Shown one piece after another: positions 37,545-45,491 of a stretch of 64,000 nt of DNA. The first letter of the stretch is position 1; each line of letters begins with the position of its first letter. Source of the DNA: Nocardioides houyundeii (GTDB lineage: Bacteria > Actinomycetota > Actinomycetes > Propionibacteriales > Nocardioidaceae); the NCBI RefSeq assembly GCF_002865585.1, contig NZ_CP025581.1:558001-622000 (forward strand). Reading direction: 5' to 3'. Under the pieces are notes generated by a model. That model was given only the letters and a program-made list of their open reading frames with translations. It made no database searches and was not told the origin of the DNA. A program made the translations under genes and the position numbers.

Positions 37545-37900
37545 ACCAGCGCCTGCACCCCGTCGCCGAGGACCTCCTCGGCGAACAGCGCGGCTCCCGC
37601 GATGCGCGCCCCGGGCAGCAGGTCCTCCTCGGTGATCCCGCGCCGCGCGGCGCACTGGGTGCACACGGTCAGGGTGCCGCCTGCCAGCACGGCGTCGCGC
37701 AGCGCGGCCAGGGGAGTGGCGAGCTCGAGGGAGAACTCCTCCGCCTTCCCAGGTACGCCGTACCAAGCGGCCTCACCGGTGAGCCACAGCGAGACCGTCG
37801 CCCCGGCGGCGACGGCGGACGCGGCGACGGTGAAGGCCTGGTTGCAGCGCTCGGGGTCTTCCGCGCCGCAGGTGACCTTGACGACGAGTGGGCGAGTCAT
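37538..37900 (-). CDS. DsrE/DsrF-like sulfur-relay family protein
   Basis: A 120-residue DsrE-fold protein. It starts RPLVVKVTCGAEDPERC, with further Cys in TVCTQCAARRGI (the conserved Cys position for sulfur transfer in DsrE proteins). It is divergent from the nitrobindin gene with only 22 bp between starts. In actinobacteria the same small set (DsrE, nitrobindin, Fur, YgfZ) often travels together. A role in persulfide or thiol handling is inferred from the family. Confidence 0.85.
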   Translation of the reverse strand: MTRPLVVKVTCGAEDPERCNQAFTVAASAVAAGATVSLWLTGEAAWYGVPGKAEEFSLELATPLAALRDAVLAGGTLTVCTQCAARRGITEEDLLPGARIAGAALFAEEVLGDGVQALVY

Positions 37901-37922
37901 GGACCAACACTAGAGTGGCCCC

Positions 37923-38417
37923 ATGCCGTTCGAACTCCCTGACAACCTGCACCCCAACTGCGGTCCCGTTGCGTGGTTGCTGGGCACCTGGCGCGGCAAC
38001 GGCCACGGTGACTACCCCACGATCGAGAAGTTCCAGTTCGGCCAGGAGCTGATCTTCACCCACGACGGCCGACCCTTCTTCCACTACATGTCGCGGGCCT
38101 GGATCCTCGACGAGAACGGCGAGAAGGTCCGTGACGGTGCCATCGAGACCGGCTTCCTGCGCTGCCCCGAGCCCGGCAAGGTCGAGTTCCTGCTCGCGCA
38201 CAACACCGGCTTCGTCGAGGTCTGGTACGGCGACGCGGCCGGCGGCAAGCTCGACCTGACCACCGACGCCGTGGTCCGCACCGAGTCCGCCAAGGAGGTC
38301 GCCGCCGGCAAGCGGCTCTACGGCAACGTCGAGGGCGACCTGCTCTACGCCTACGACATGGCGGCGATGGGCCAGCCGCTGCAGCCGCACCTGTGGGCGC
38401 GCCTGCAGCGGGCGTGA
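37923..38417 (+). CDS. Nitrobindin-like heme-binding beta-barrel protein
   Basis: A 164-residue fatty-acid-binding-protein-like barrel of the nitrobindin/THAP4 group. The signature LLGTWRGNGHGDYPTI is at residues about 19-34, and a C-terminal His in LQPHLWARLQ matches the heme-ligating histidine of nitrobindins. The family binds ferric heme and NO or peroxynitrite. TAGAGT at 37911-37916 with a 6-nt gap makes leaderless transcription likely. The mycobacterial counterpart Rv0813c lies in a similar neighbourhood. Confidence 0.92.
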   Translation: MPFELPDNLHPNCGPVAWLLGTWRGNGHGDYPTIEKFQFGQELIFTHDGRPFFHYMSRAWILDENGEKVRDGAIETGFLRCPEPGKVEFLLAHNTGFVEVWYGDAAGGKLDLTTDAVVRTESAKEVAAGKRLYGNVEGDLLYAYDMAAMGQPLQPHLWARLQRA

Positions 38418-38420
38418 GTC

Positions 38421-38885
38421 ATGGCTGAGCACGAGCTCGCCCAGGCCCTGCGGGGCAGCGGCTACCGCCTCACGCCGCAGCGTCAGCTGGTGCTGGCCGC
38501 GGTGGAGGAGCTGGGGCACGCCACCCCCGACGAGCTGCGCGACCACGTGGGCGGCGCCTGCAACATCTCCACCGTGTACCGGGCGCTGGAGGTGCTGGAG
38601 GAGCTGGGGCTGGTGCGCCACACGCACCTGAGCGACCGGGCGCCGACGTACCACTCCGCACGTGAGGCCGAGCACTTCCACCTGGTCTGCCGGAATTGCG
38701 GCAAGGTCACCTCGGTTGACCCTGACAGGGCCGCTCCGTTCCTGGCCCGGCTGCGCAGCGAGCACGGCTTCGTGACCGACGTCGGCCACCTGGCCATCTT
38801 CGGTCGCTGCGAGGAGTGCCCCGAGGTCGCCGACGAGGGCGACCACCCCCACGACCATCTCGTCCACCAGCAGGAGAACCGATGA
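38421..38885 (+). CDS. Fur-family metalloregulator, possibly Nur-like
   Basis: A 154-residue Fur family repressor. The winged helix spans about residues 12-70 (RLTPQRQLVLAAVEE, NISTVYRALEVLEELGLVRH). The dimer domain has the EHFHLVCRNCG and CEECP Cys pairs that hold structural Zn. His residues at HATPDEL, RHTH, TYH and EHFH are arranged as in Fur/Nur regulators; which metal is sensed cannot be told. Streptomyces Nur lies beside a similar gene set, hence the suggestion. It starts 4 bp after nitrobindin and overlaps YgfZ (ATGA). Confidence 0.9.
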   Translation: MAEHELAQALRGSGYRLTPQRQLVLAAVEELGHATPDELRDHVGGACNISTVYRALEVLEELGLVRHTHLSDRAPTYHSAREAEHFHLVCRNCGKVTSVDPDRAAPFLARLRSEHGFVTDVGHLAIFGRCEECPEVADEGDHPHDHLVHQQENR

Positions 38886-39817
38886 CCAGCCCATGCCTCA
38901 GCCTTCCCGGGGCGGTGAGCGGCGACGGCGTCGACGCTCCCGTGGCCGCGCACTACGGCTCCTTCAACCTCGAGCAGCGCACCCTGGAGTCGGGCGACGG
39001 CTTCGTCGACCTCTCGCACCGTGACGTGGTCCGGATCAGCGGGCCGGACCGGCTGACCTGGCTGCACTCCCTGACCACCCAGTTCCTGGAGGGGATCGCG
39101 CCCAGGGTGTGGACCCAGGCGCTGGTGCTCAGTCCGCAGGGGCACGTGGAGCACCACTTCCACGGCATCGACGACGGCGAGTCGTTCACCGCCCACACCG
39201 AGCCCGGCGCGGGCGCCGCGCTGGCCCAGTGGCTGGACCGGATGCGGTTCATGATGCGCGTCGAGGTCTCCCTGGTCGACGACCTGGCCGTGATGTGGCG
39301 ACCCACCGACGGCGGCACCTTCGACCTGGTGCCCCGCGACCGGGTCACCGCCTACGCCGAGGCGGCCGGCCCGGCCTGCGGGCTGTGGGCCTACGAGGCG
39401 CTGCGGATCGCTCGCGGGGAGCCGCGGATGGGCGTGGACACCGACCACCGGACCATCCCCAACGAGGTGGGCTGGATCCCCTCGGCGGTGCACCTGGACA
39501 AGGGCTGCTACCGCGGCCAGGAGACGGTCGCCCGGGTGCACACCCTGGGCCGCCCGCCGCGGCGCCTGACCATGCTGCACCTCGACGGCACCGAGAATCG
39601 GCTGCCCGCGGTCGGCTCCGAGGTGCTGCACGGCGACCGCGTCGTCGGCTTCGTCGGCTCCTCCGCGCGCCACCACGAGCTCGGGCCCGTCGCCCTGGCG
39701 CTGGTCAAGCGCAACGTGCCCGTCGACGCCCCGCTGATGCTGGAGGGGATGCCGGCCGGCCAGGAGGTCGTCGTGGACCCCGAGGTCGGGATGCACGTGC
39801 GGCCCAAGCTGCGCTGA
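38882..39817 (+). CDS. ygfZ: Folate-binding Fe-S cluster repair protein YgfZ
   Basis: A 311-residue GcvT-like folate-binding protein with the YgfZ motif DKGCYRGQETVARV. It supports maintenance of certain Fe-S enzymes. The N-terminus contains VDLSHRDVVRISGPDRLTWLH, typical of the family. The ATG at 38882, with CAGGAG upstream and a 4-base overlap with the Fur gene, is preferred over longer in-frame starts. It converges with mshD. Confidence 0.95.
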   Translation: MTSPCLSLPGAVSGDGVDAPVAAHYGSFNLEQRTLESGDGFVDLSHRDVVRISGPDRLTWLHSLTTQFLEGIAPRVWTQALVLSPQGHVEHHFHGIDDGESFTAHTEPGAGAALAQWLDRMRFMMRVEVSLVDDLAVMWRPTDGGTFDLVPRDRVTAYAEAAGPACGLWAYEALRIARGEPRMGVDTDHRTIPNEVGWIPSAVHLDKGCYRGQETVARVHTLGRPPRRLTMLHLDGTENRLPAVGSEVLHGDRVVGFVGSSARHHELGPVALALVKRNVPVDAPLMLEGMPAGQEVVVDPEVGMHVRPKLR

Positions 39818-39820
39818 GGC

Positions 39821-40627
39821 TCAGACCTTGGCGTACATCACGTGCGTGTCCGCGGCGGCGTGGGTGAACCCGAGCCCGGCGTACGTCGCGATGGCGGCCT
39901 GGTTGTCGGCCTCCACGTAGAGCAGGACCTCCTCGGCTGCGCGCTCCTGGAGGTGGGCGAGCCCGGCCAGGGTGAGGAGCCGACCGAGGCCCCGGCCCTG
40001 CGCGTCCGGGTCGACGCCGACCACGTAGACCTCGCCGAGCTCGGGGGAGTGCCGCTTGGTCCAGTGGAAGCCGAGCAGCTTGCCGTCGGTGTCGAAGGCC
40101 ATGATGAGTCCGGCGGGGTCGAACCAGGGCTCGGCCATCCGGGCCGCCAGGTTGGCGGCGTCCATCTGGCCCTGCTCGGGGTGCTTGGCGAAGGCGGCGG
40201 CGTTGACCCGCAGCAGCTCGTCGGCGTCACCGGGCTGCCAGCTGCGCAGCTCCACGCCGTACGGCGGCTTGACCACGGGAAGCGGTGAGGTCAGCTCGCG
40301 ACGCATCACCCACAGGTCACGCACCCGGTGCATGCCGTGCCGGGCGGCCAGCCGGGCGGCGGCCGGGTGGTTGCCGTGGCTCCAGGCGCGGGTGATGCCG
40401 GGATGGGTGGCCATCACCTCGTCCAGCAGGGCGGTGCCCAGGCCGTGGCGTCGTACCGGGGGGTCCACGACCAGGGTGAGCTCCTCGCCGTGCACGAGGG
40501 CGAAGGCGCCGTCGTGCTCGATGACCTCGCAGTCACCGGCGTGCAGCGCCATCAGGGTGGCTTCGTCGATCGGCGCGGCCCCGTCGGCGGCCTCGGCCCG
40601 CTCGGCGACGATCTCGATGGTGGGCAT
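39821..40627 (-). CDS. mshD: Mycothiol synthase (acetyltransferase)
   Basis: A 268-residue protein of two GNAT domains. The second (about residues 125-268) has the acetyl-CoA loop VDPDAQGRGLGRLL and the MshD-typical NAAAFAKHPEQGQMDA. MshD acetylates Cys-GlcN-Ins in the last step of mycothiol synthesis. A leaderless promoter TAGGGT (40634-40639) lies 6 nt before the ATG. It is divergently followed, on the same strand, by glnR upstream (40688-41455), an order also seen in mycobacteria. Confidence 0.95.
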   Translation of the reverse strand: MPTIEIVAERAEAADGAAPIDEATLMALHAGDCEVIEHDGAFALVHGEELTLVVDPPVRRHGLGTALLDEVMATHPGITRAWSHGNHPAAARLAARHGMHRVRDLWVMRRELTSPLPVVKPPYGVELRSWQPGDADELLRVNAAAFAKHPEQGQMDAANLAARMAEPWFDPAGLIMAFDTDGKLLGFHWTKRHSPELGEVYVVGVDPDAQGRGLGRLLTLAGLAHLQERAAEEVLLYVEADNQAAIATYAGLGFTHAAADTHVMYAKV

Positions 40628-40687
40628 GTCAAGACCCTATGTCGACATGCGGAGCGGACTAGACAGCGGCTCCCGTCTGACCGTGAC

Positions 40688-41455
40688 TCAGATCTCGGCG
40701 GCCTCGGGCTCGGCGTCCTCGGACCGGGTGGCTCCCGCCTCGGCGACGGCCTGGTCCTCGACCCGCGTCTTGTCCGCCACGGGGAGCACGAACCGGTAGC
40801 CGACGTTGCGCACGGTGCCGATCAGCGTCTCGTGCTCGGGGCCCAGCTTGGCGCGCAGCCGGCGCACGTGCACGTCGACGGTGCGGGTGCCGCCGAAGTA
40901 GTCGTAGCCCCACACCTCCTGCAACAGCTGCTGGCGGCTGAACACCCGGCCCGGGTGCTGGGCGAGGAACTTCAGGAGCTCGAACTCCTTGAACGTCAGG
41001 TCCAGGGGGCGGCCGCCGATCCGGGCGGTGTACGTCGCGTCGTCGACGACGATCTCTCCGCTGCGGATCACGTGCGCGTCGGGGTCCGCGGCCTCCATGG
41101 CGGCGGTGAGCCGGCCGATCGCCAGCCTGATCCGGGCCTCCAGCTCGGCCGGGCCGCAGTTGTGGAGCACGACGTCGTCCATGCCCCAGTCGTGGGAGAC
41201 CACCGCGAGCCCGCCCTCGGTGACGATCATCAGCACCGGGACCTGGGTGCCGGTGGTGCGGATCAGCCGGCACAGGTCGCGGGCGTGCGCCAGCTCCTGA
41301 CGGCCGTCGACCAGGACCAGGTCGGAGTCCGGGGCCTCCAGCAGGGCGCTGCCCTCGGACGGCAGGATCCGCACGTGGTGGCCGAGCAGCCCGAGCCCCG
41401 GAAGCACCTCGGCGGAGGACTGGAGCGCGCTGGTGAGCAGCAGCAGAGTGCTCAT
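40688..41455 (-). CDS. glnR: Orphan OmpR-type response regulator GlnR
   Basis: A 255-residue atypical response regulator. The receiver half has the Asp in [11 protein letters not shown] but not a convincing full acidic pocket, as in actinobacterial GlnR, which works without a partner kinase. The winged helix (about residues 135-228: [44 protein letters not shown]) is complete. GlnR controls nitrogen, and in some species phosphate and carbon, genes. A 28-residue acidic tail is extra. It is next to mshD and divergent from a MoaD-like gene, the usual actinobacterial setting. Confidence 0.93.
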   Translation of the reverse strand: MSTLLLLTSALQSSAEVLPGLGLLGHHVRILPSEGSALLEAPDSDLVLVDGRQELAHARDLCRLIRTTGTQVPVLMIVTEGGLAVVSHDWGMDDVVLHNCGPAELEARIRLAIGRLTAAMEAADPDAHVIRSGEIVVDDATYTARIGGRPLDLTFKEFELLKFLAQHPGRVFSRQQLLQEVWGYDYFGGTRTVDVHVRRLRAKLGPEHETLIGTVRNVGYRFVLPVADKTRVEDQAVAEAGATRSEDAEPEAAEI

Positions 41456-41497
41456 GCATCCTCCTCACGTGGACCAAGTGGGGTGACAATACCGGTC

Positions 41498-41800
41498 ATG
41501 AGCCCCGATGAGTCCCAGATGTGTCCAAGCATCGGCAGGATCACACTGCGCTACTGGGCGGCCGCCCGCCACGAGGCCGGGGTGGAGGCCGACGTCGTCG
41601 AGACCGACGTACCCCTGACGCTGGCCGATCTGCGTGAGCGGGCGGTGGCGCTGCACCCGGACTCCGACCGGCTGCCCGCGGTGCTGGGCGTGTGCGCCGC
41701 GCTGGTCGACGACCGCCCCGTCGGCAGGCAGGACCCGGGGACGCTGCTGGTCCAGCCCGGGGCGACGGTGGAGTTCCTGCCGCCCTTCGCGGGGGGCTGA
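41498..41800 (+). CDS. MoaD/ThiS-like sulfur-carrier protein
   Basis: A 100-residue ubiquitin-like sulfur carrier ending in PPFAGG, the diglycine tail that is thiocarboxylated. The start ITLRYWAAARHEAG is MoaD-like. GACAAT (41485-41490) lies 7 nt before the ATG at 41498, suggesting leaderless expression; an ATG at 41519 is an alternative. Its partners for adenylation are not in the window. Placement beside glnR and a thiol/sulfur block hints at a role in sulfur transfer rather than molybdopterin alone. Confidence 0.85.
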   Translation: MSPDESQMCPSIGRITLRYWAAARHEAGVEADVVETDVPLTLADLRERAVALHPDSDRLPAVLGVCAALVDDRPVGRQDPGTLLVQPGATVEFLPPFAGG

Positions 41801-41947
41801 GCGCCCGTTCTCCGCCGGGCTGTCCGCGGTGGGCGCTTTGTCGTTTGCGGCACTCGAGAATGGGTAGCCTCCCGCTCGCCAGTGCAATCGGGGGATGCAA
41901 GGTGGCTCCCGGCTGCTCGAACAGATGTGAGCCGAGAGGTGGAGCGA

Positions 41948-44179
41948 GTGAAGGTGCAAGATGCGCGACGGGGGACACGTCGCCTGGTTTCAGCAGGGGC
42001 GGTGACGGCACTTGCGGCCGGGCTTCTCTCCACGGGGCTGGCCTCGCCGGCCGCCGCCGCACCGGTCGGGGTGACCACGACGGTGACCGACGCCGCCGGC
42101 AACGCGGTGGACGGTGTGGCGCGCGCCTACCGGCTCAGCGACTCCGGGAGCTATCTGCTCGCCGGCGCGCAGCAGGTCGCCGGCGGCACGGTCAACCTCC
42201 CGGTGGAGCCGGGGACCTACAAGTTCGAGTTCCGGGCCGAGGGCTACCTCTCGGAGTTCTACACCGACAAGCCCTCGCTCGAGGCCGCGGACGGCGTCCT
42301 CGTCTCCGGCCCCGCGGCGCTGGCGCCGGTGGTGCTGGCGGCCGCGCCGGTGATGTCGGGCGTGGTGACCACGGCGGGCGGCCAGCCGCTGCGCAACGTG
42401 CGGGTGGTGGCGACGCACCAGACGACGTACGCCGAGAGCAGCGACTACACCGACGCCTCGGGCGGGTTCAGCATCGGCGCCGAGCCGGGCAGCTACAAGG
42501 TCGAGGTCGTCGGCGGCACCTTCGGCGGGAAGTACTACCGCGGTGGCTACTTCAACGACAAGGGCTCCGAGCCCGAGGCCGACGTGGTGGTGCAGGGCGC
42601 CGGCGGCACCAGCCTGGGGGCCCTGGCCCTGTCGACCGGTGGCGCCATCACCGGCCGGGTCACGGGCACGGGTGACGCTCCCCTGGAGCGGGTGCGGGTG
42701 AGCGCGACCCGCGTCGAGACGGACGGCAGCACCAGCTCGAGCTACGACGAGAGCGACTACACCGACGTCAACGGCGGCTACGCGATCGAGGGTCTGGCCC
42801 CGGGCAACTACCGCCTGACCTTCAGCGACCCGGCGGAGGAGTACCTGACCGAGTACGCCGGCGACTCCACGGTGTTCTCCTCCTCCCCGCAGCTGACGCT
42901 CGCGCGCAACCAGACCATCGCTGCCGACGCGTCCCTGGCTCCGGTGGCGCCGCTCGACCCGAGCGCCGTCGACCTCACCGGCCGGGTCACCGACTCCTCC
43001 GGCGCCCCGGTCATCGGCGCCAGCGTCGCGGCTTACACCACCCCCGCCTCGGCCAAGAACGCTGGACGGATCTCCTGGACGGCCACCAACCGGCAGGGCG
43101 TCTACGCCTTCCGTGACCTCGACCCGGCCGCGTCGGGCTCGTCCGAGGACACCTTCAAGCTCTCGGTCAGCGACCTGGGTGGCCGCGAGGAGGGTCAGTT
43201 CGCCCGCATCGACACCTTCTACGGTGGGGCCCGCAGCTACGAGAAGGCCAAGACGGTCACGGTGCCCGCGGGTGCCACGGCCAGCGGTGCCGACGTCGTG
43301 CTGCCCCTGATGGGCGGGGTGGCCGGCGCCGTGTCCAGCGAGGACGGCCTCTCGGTCGCCCGCGCCGGGGTCGAGTTCGTCAACGCCGACGGCGACACCG
43401 TCGCCAGCACGGGCGTCAAGCTCGACGGCACCTACGCCGTGCGCAGCCTGCCCGCCGGGGTCTACAAGGCGCGCTTCTACGACCAGGGCTTCTTCCTCGG
43501 CGGCGAGGTCACCGAGATCCACGTGCCCGAGTGGTACCGCAACGGCACCAACATCGGTGACGCCAAGACGATCACCGTGGCCGGCGGCCAGACCACCCCC
43601 GGGATCGACGCGGCCCTGGCCGGCAGCCTCAAGGCGGTCGAGAAGCCGGAGATCGGCGGCAAGCCCTACGTCGGCGGCACCGTGCGCGCCAAGCCGGGGG
43701 TCTGGACCCTCTCGGCCAACACCACCTTCGGCTACGAGTGGCTCATCGACGGCGCCGTGGTCGGCACCGGGCAGCGCCTGCGCATCGCCAAGGGCTGGTT
43801 CGGCGAGAAGGTCGTGCTGCGGGTCTCCGCCGAGAACGGGCCCCACCAGGGCGTCGCCCTGGTGACCAGCCAGAAGCTCAAGCGCCAGCCCAAGATCAAG
43901 ATCAAGGCCGGCAGTGCCGCCACCTTCACGGTCAAGGCCGAGAAGGTCAAGGCCAAGAAGATCAAGGGCAAGGTCGTCGTCCGCGAGATCGTGCGGACGA
44001 AGGCCGACGGCACGATCAAGTACAAGAAGATCGGCAAGGCCAAGATCAAGGCCGGCAAGGGCAAGGTCTCGCTCGCCAAGGTGAAGGGCAAGGGCAAGCA
44101 CCAGGTCGAGTTCACCTTCACCTTCAAGGGCAAGGTCGGCAACGCCGTCGTCGTGAAGAAGGTCAAGCGCAAGCGCTGA
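41948..44179 (+). CDS. Large secreted repeat protein with carboxypeptidase-regulatory-like domains and a Lys-rich tail
   Basis: About 743 residues. A signal peptide (RRLVSAGAVTALAAGLLSTG...ASPAAAA) is followed by five or more beta-sandwich repeats. Each reads like (I/L)(T/S)G.V.....PL..V.V....., then GGY.I.GL.PG.Y, as in carboxypeptidase-regulatory or Cna-B domains. Next comes an Ig-like module (PYVGGTVRAKPGVWTL...YEWLIDG). The last 80 residues are extremely Lys-rich (KIKIKAG, KVKAKKIKGK, VKKVKRKR), giving a strong positive end. No cell-wall sorting motif is seen. The GTG at 41948 is chosen with GGAG just before it; 41954 is an alternative. A role in cell surface binding is likely but not shown. 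Confidence 0.82.
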   Translation: MKVQDARRGTRRLVSAGAVTALAAGLLSTGLASPAAAAPVGVTTTVTDAAGNAVDGVARAYRLSDSGSYLLAGAQQVAGGTVNLPVEPGTYKFEFRAEGYLSEFYTDKPSLEAADGVLVSGPAALAPVVLAAAPVMSGVVTTAGGQPLRNVRVVATHQTTYAESSDYTDASGGFSIGAEPGSYKVEVVGGTFGGKYYRGGYFNDKGSEPEADVVVQGAGGTSLGALALSTGGAITGRVTGTGDAPLERVRVSATRVETDGSTSSSYDESDYTDVNGGYAIEGLAPGNYRLTFSDPAEEYLTEYAGDSTVFSSSPQLTLARNQTIAADASLAPVAPLDPSAVDLTGRVTDSSGAPVIGASVAAYTTPASAKNAGRISWTATNRQGVYAFRDLDPAASGSSEDTFKLSVSDLGGREEGQFARIDTFYGGARSYEKAKTVTVPAGATASGADVVLPLMGGVAGAVSSEDGLSVARAGVEFVNADGDTVASTGVKLDGTYAVRSLPAGVYKARFYDQGFFLGGEVTEIHVPEWYRNGTNIGDAKTITVAGGQTTPGIDAALAGSLKAVEKPEIGGKPYVGGTVRAKPGVWTLSANTTFGYEWLIDGAVVGTGQRLRIAKGWFGEKVVLRVSAENGPHQGVALVTSQKLKRQPKIKIKAGSAATFTVKAEKVKAKKIKGKVVVREIVRTKADGTIKYKKIGKAKIKAGKGKVSLAKVKGKGKHQVEFTFTFKGKVGNAVVVKKVKRKR

Positions 44180-44190
44180 TCGCTCCTGCC

Positions 44191-44230
44191 CAGCAGGCCC
44201 CGATCCGGTTCGCCGGGTCGGGGCCTGCTG
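44191..44230 (+). terminator. Intrinsic terminator after the repeat protein gene
   Basis: A perfect 13-bp stem CAGCAGGCCCCGA (44191-44203) with TCGGGGCCTGCTG (44218-44230) closes a 14-nt region that can pair further. It is followed by GCGTGTGT. It is 11 bp after the stop codon. The remaining bases up to 44289 show no other feature. Confidence 0.8.
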
Positions 44231-44289
44231 GCGTGTGTGGGTGGCGTCGGCCGGGGAATGACCCGGCCCACCCCCGTGTTCGGGCTCAC

Positions 44290-44748
44290 GTGACGACAGG
44301 ACAGTGGGTGCTCCTCGGCGCCGTGGTGCTCGCGGTGGCCTTCGGGCTCTGGCGGGCCGGGACCGACGGGCGCTTCCGCGGCACCCGCGCACCCCAGGCC
44401 GGCGAGACGGGGGAGCGCGAGAGCGAGTCCCCGACGGCGTACTCGCTCCTCACCGGCACCGAGTACGCCGACCGGCTGGGGGCGAAGGGCACGTTGCTGC
44501 AGTTCTCCAGCGCGTTCTGCGCCCCGTGCCGCGCGACCCGACGCACCCTGGAGGAGGTCTCGGCCCTGGTCCCGGACGTGGCCCACGTGGAGGTCGACGC
44601 CGAGTCGCAGCTGGAGCTGGTGCGCCGGCTCGGGGTGCTGCGCACGCCGACGACCCTGGTGCTCGACGGGCAGGGTCGCGAGGTGACCCGCGCGGCGGGG
44701 GCCCCGACGAAGCAGCAGGTGCTGCAGGCGCTGGCCCAGCTCCCGTGA
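44290..44748 (+). CDS. Membrane-anchored thioredoxin-like protein
   Basis: A 152-residue protein with one N-terminal membrane segment (WVLLGAVVLAVAFGLW) and a thioredoxin domain bearing FCAPC (Cys77, Cys80) and the cis-Pro loop LRTPTTLVLD. It probably faces outside and exchanges disulfides. The mycobacterial gene beside cysA2 (thiX) is of the same kind. The GTG at 44290 has no ribosome site; other starts would truncate the membrane segment. It precedes the sulfur-gene leader region. Confidence 0.82.
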   Translation: MTTGQWVLLGAVVLAVAFGLWRAGTDGRFRGTRAPQAGETGERESESPTAYSLLTGTEYADRLGAKGTLLQFSSAFCAPCRATRRTLEEVSALVPDVAHVEVDAESQLELVRRLGVLRTPTTLVLDGQGREVTRAAGAPTKQQVLQALAQLP

Positions 44749-44750
44749 CT

Positions 44751-44788
44751 GTCCAACATATGGACCATGCGTCCGGAATGTGGGACGC
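44751..44788 (+). promoter_or_regulatory. Paired inverted repeats upstream of the sulfur operon promoter
   Basis: GTCCA-ACATA-TGGAC (44751-44765) is followed by GCGTCC-8 nt-GGACGC (44769-44788). Both lie upstream of the TACTCT -10 (44816-44821) of the leader peptide. They look like regulator sites with a shared GTCC/GGAC half. No known regulator is assigned. Confidence 0.5.
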
Positions 44789-44815
44789 GATTGGGGTGCG
44801 ACGCCACCCCGCCCC

Positions 44816-44941
44816 TACTCTCGTACTCATGAGCTCGACCTGGCTGACGAAGCGACGCGCAGTGGACCACTGCCGCGTCCACTCAGCCCTGTGTCGAATG
44901 TCCTGAGGCTGACGCCACCCCTCTGTCCGCGATCGGCGGAC
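44816..44941 (+). promoter_or_regulatory. Leaderless promoter and attenuator region of the sulfur operon
   Basis: TACTCT (44816-44821), 7 nt before the leader-peptide ATG, with TTGGGG (44791-44796) as a possible -35 at 19 bp. After the leader peptide stop there is a short hairpin GTCCGC-GATCG-GCGGAC (44925-44941) and then GC-rich sequence up to the ribosome site of the DUF4395 gene. The arrangement fits translation-linked attenuation in response to cysteine supply. Confidence 0.6.
44829..44906 (+). CDS. 25-residue Cys-containing leader peptide for the sulfur operon
   Basis: A short frame encodes MSSTWLTKRR followed by AVDHCR and SALCRMS, with two Cys near the end. It matches the pattern of actinobacterial sulfur-gene leader peptides (L-x-x-R-R-x-V-D-x-C-R-V-x-S-x-L-C). 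These are known as leaderless cysteine-responsive attenuators upstream of cysA2-type operons in mycobacteria. It starts 7 nt after a TACTCT -10 and lies 106 bp before the DUF4395/cysA2/sseC genes. Confidence 0.85.
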   Translation: MSSTWLTKRRAVDHCRVHSALCRMS

Positions 44942-45012
44942 CAGTGCGTCGGCCGCCTCGGCGTAGCACCAGCACCCCTCTCGGGATTGCCAACGCACTG
45001 AAAAAGGACCTC

Positions 45013-45459
45013 ATGAACGACCAGATCGATCCGCGCGGCCCGCAGTTCGCTGCGGCCCTCACCACGGTGGTGCTCGCCGTGGTGCTGCTGCTCGCGCCCG
45101 GCCCCTGGGCGACCGGGCTGCTCGCGGCGCAGGCGCTGGTCTTCGCGACCGGGGCCCTGCGCGGCATCAGCCACACGCCGTACTCGTGGCTGTTCCGCAC
45201 GCTGGTCAAGCCCCGCCTCGCTGCGCCCGACCACCTCGAGGACCCGGCGCCGCCGCGGTTCGCCCAGGGTGTCGGGCTCGCCTTCGCGGTCCTCGGCCTA
45301 GTCGGGTTCGGCACCGGTCTGGACCTGCTCGGCCTGGTCGCGACCGGCTTCGCGCTGGCTGCGGCCCTGCTCAACGCGGCCTTCGGCTTCTGCCTGGGCT
45401 GCGAGCTCTACCTGCTGATCCGGCGCGCGGGCGTCGGACGCCCCGCCGCCTCCCACTGA
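45013..45459 (+). CDS. DUF4395 membrane protein of the sulfur operon
   Basis: A 148-residue membrane protein with four hydrophobic segments and the DUF4395 pattern IDPRGPQFAAALTTVV, PYSWLFRTLVKPRL, and a terminal Cys pair FGFCLGCELYLL. The Cys pair in a membrane segment suggests sulfur or electron handling with the thioredoxin next door. AAAAAGGA lies before the ATG at 45013. It is the first full gene after the leader peptide. Confidence 0.9.
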   Translation: MNDQIDPRGPQFAAALTTVVLAVVLLLAPGPWATGLLAAQALVFATGALRGISHTPYSWLFRTLVKPRLAAPDHLEDPAPPRFAQGVGLAFAVLGLVGFGTGLDLLGLVATGFALAAALLNAAFGFCLGCELYLLIRRAGVGRPAASH

Positions 45460-45491
45460 CTCCGCACCACCCGAATAGAGAGAAGAACACC

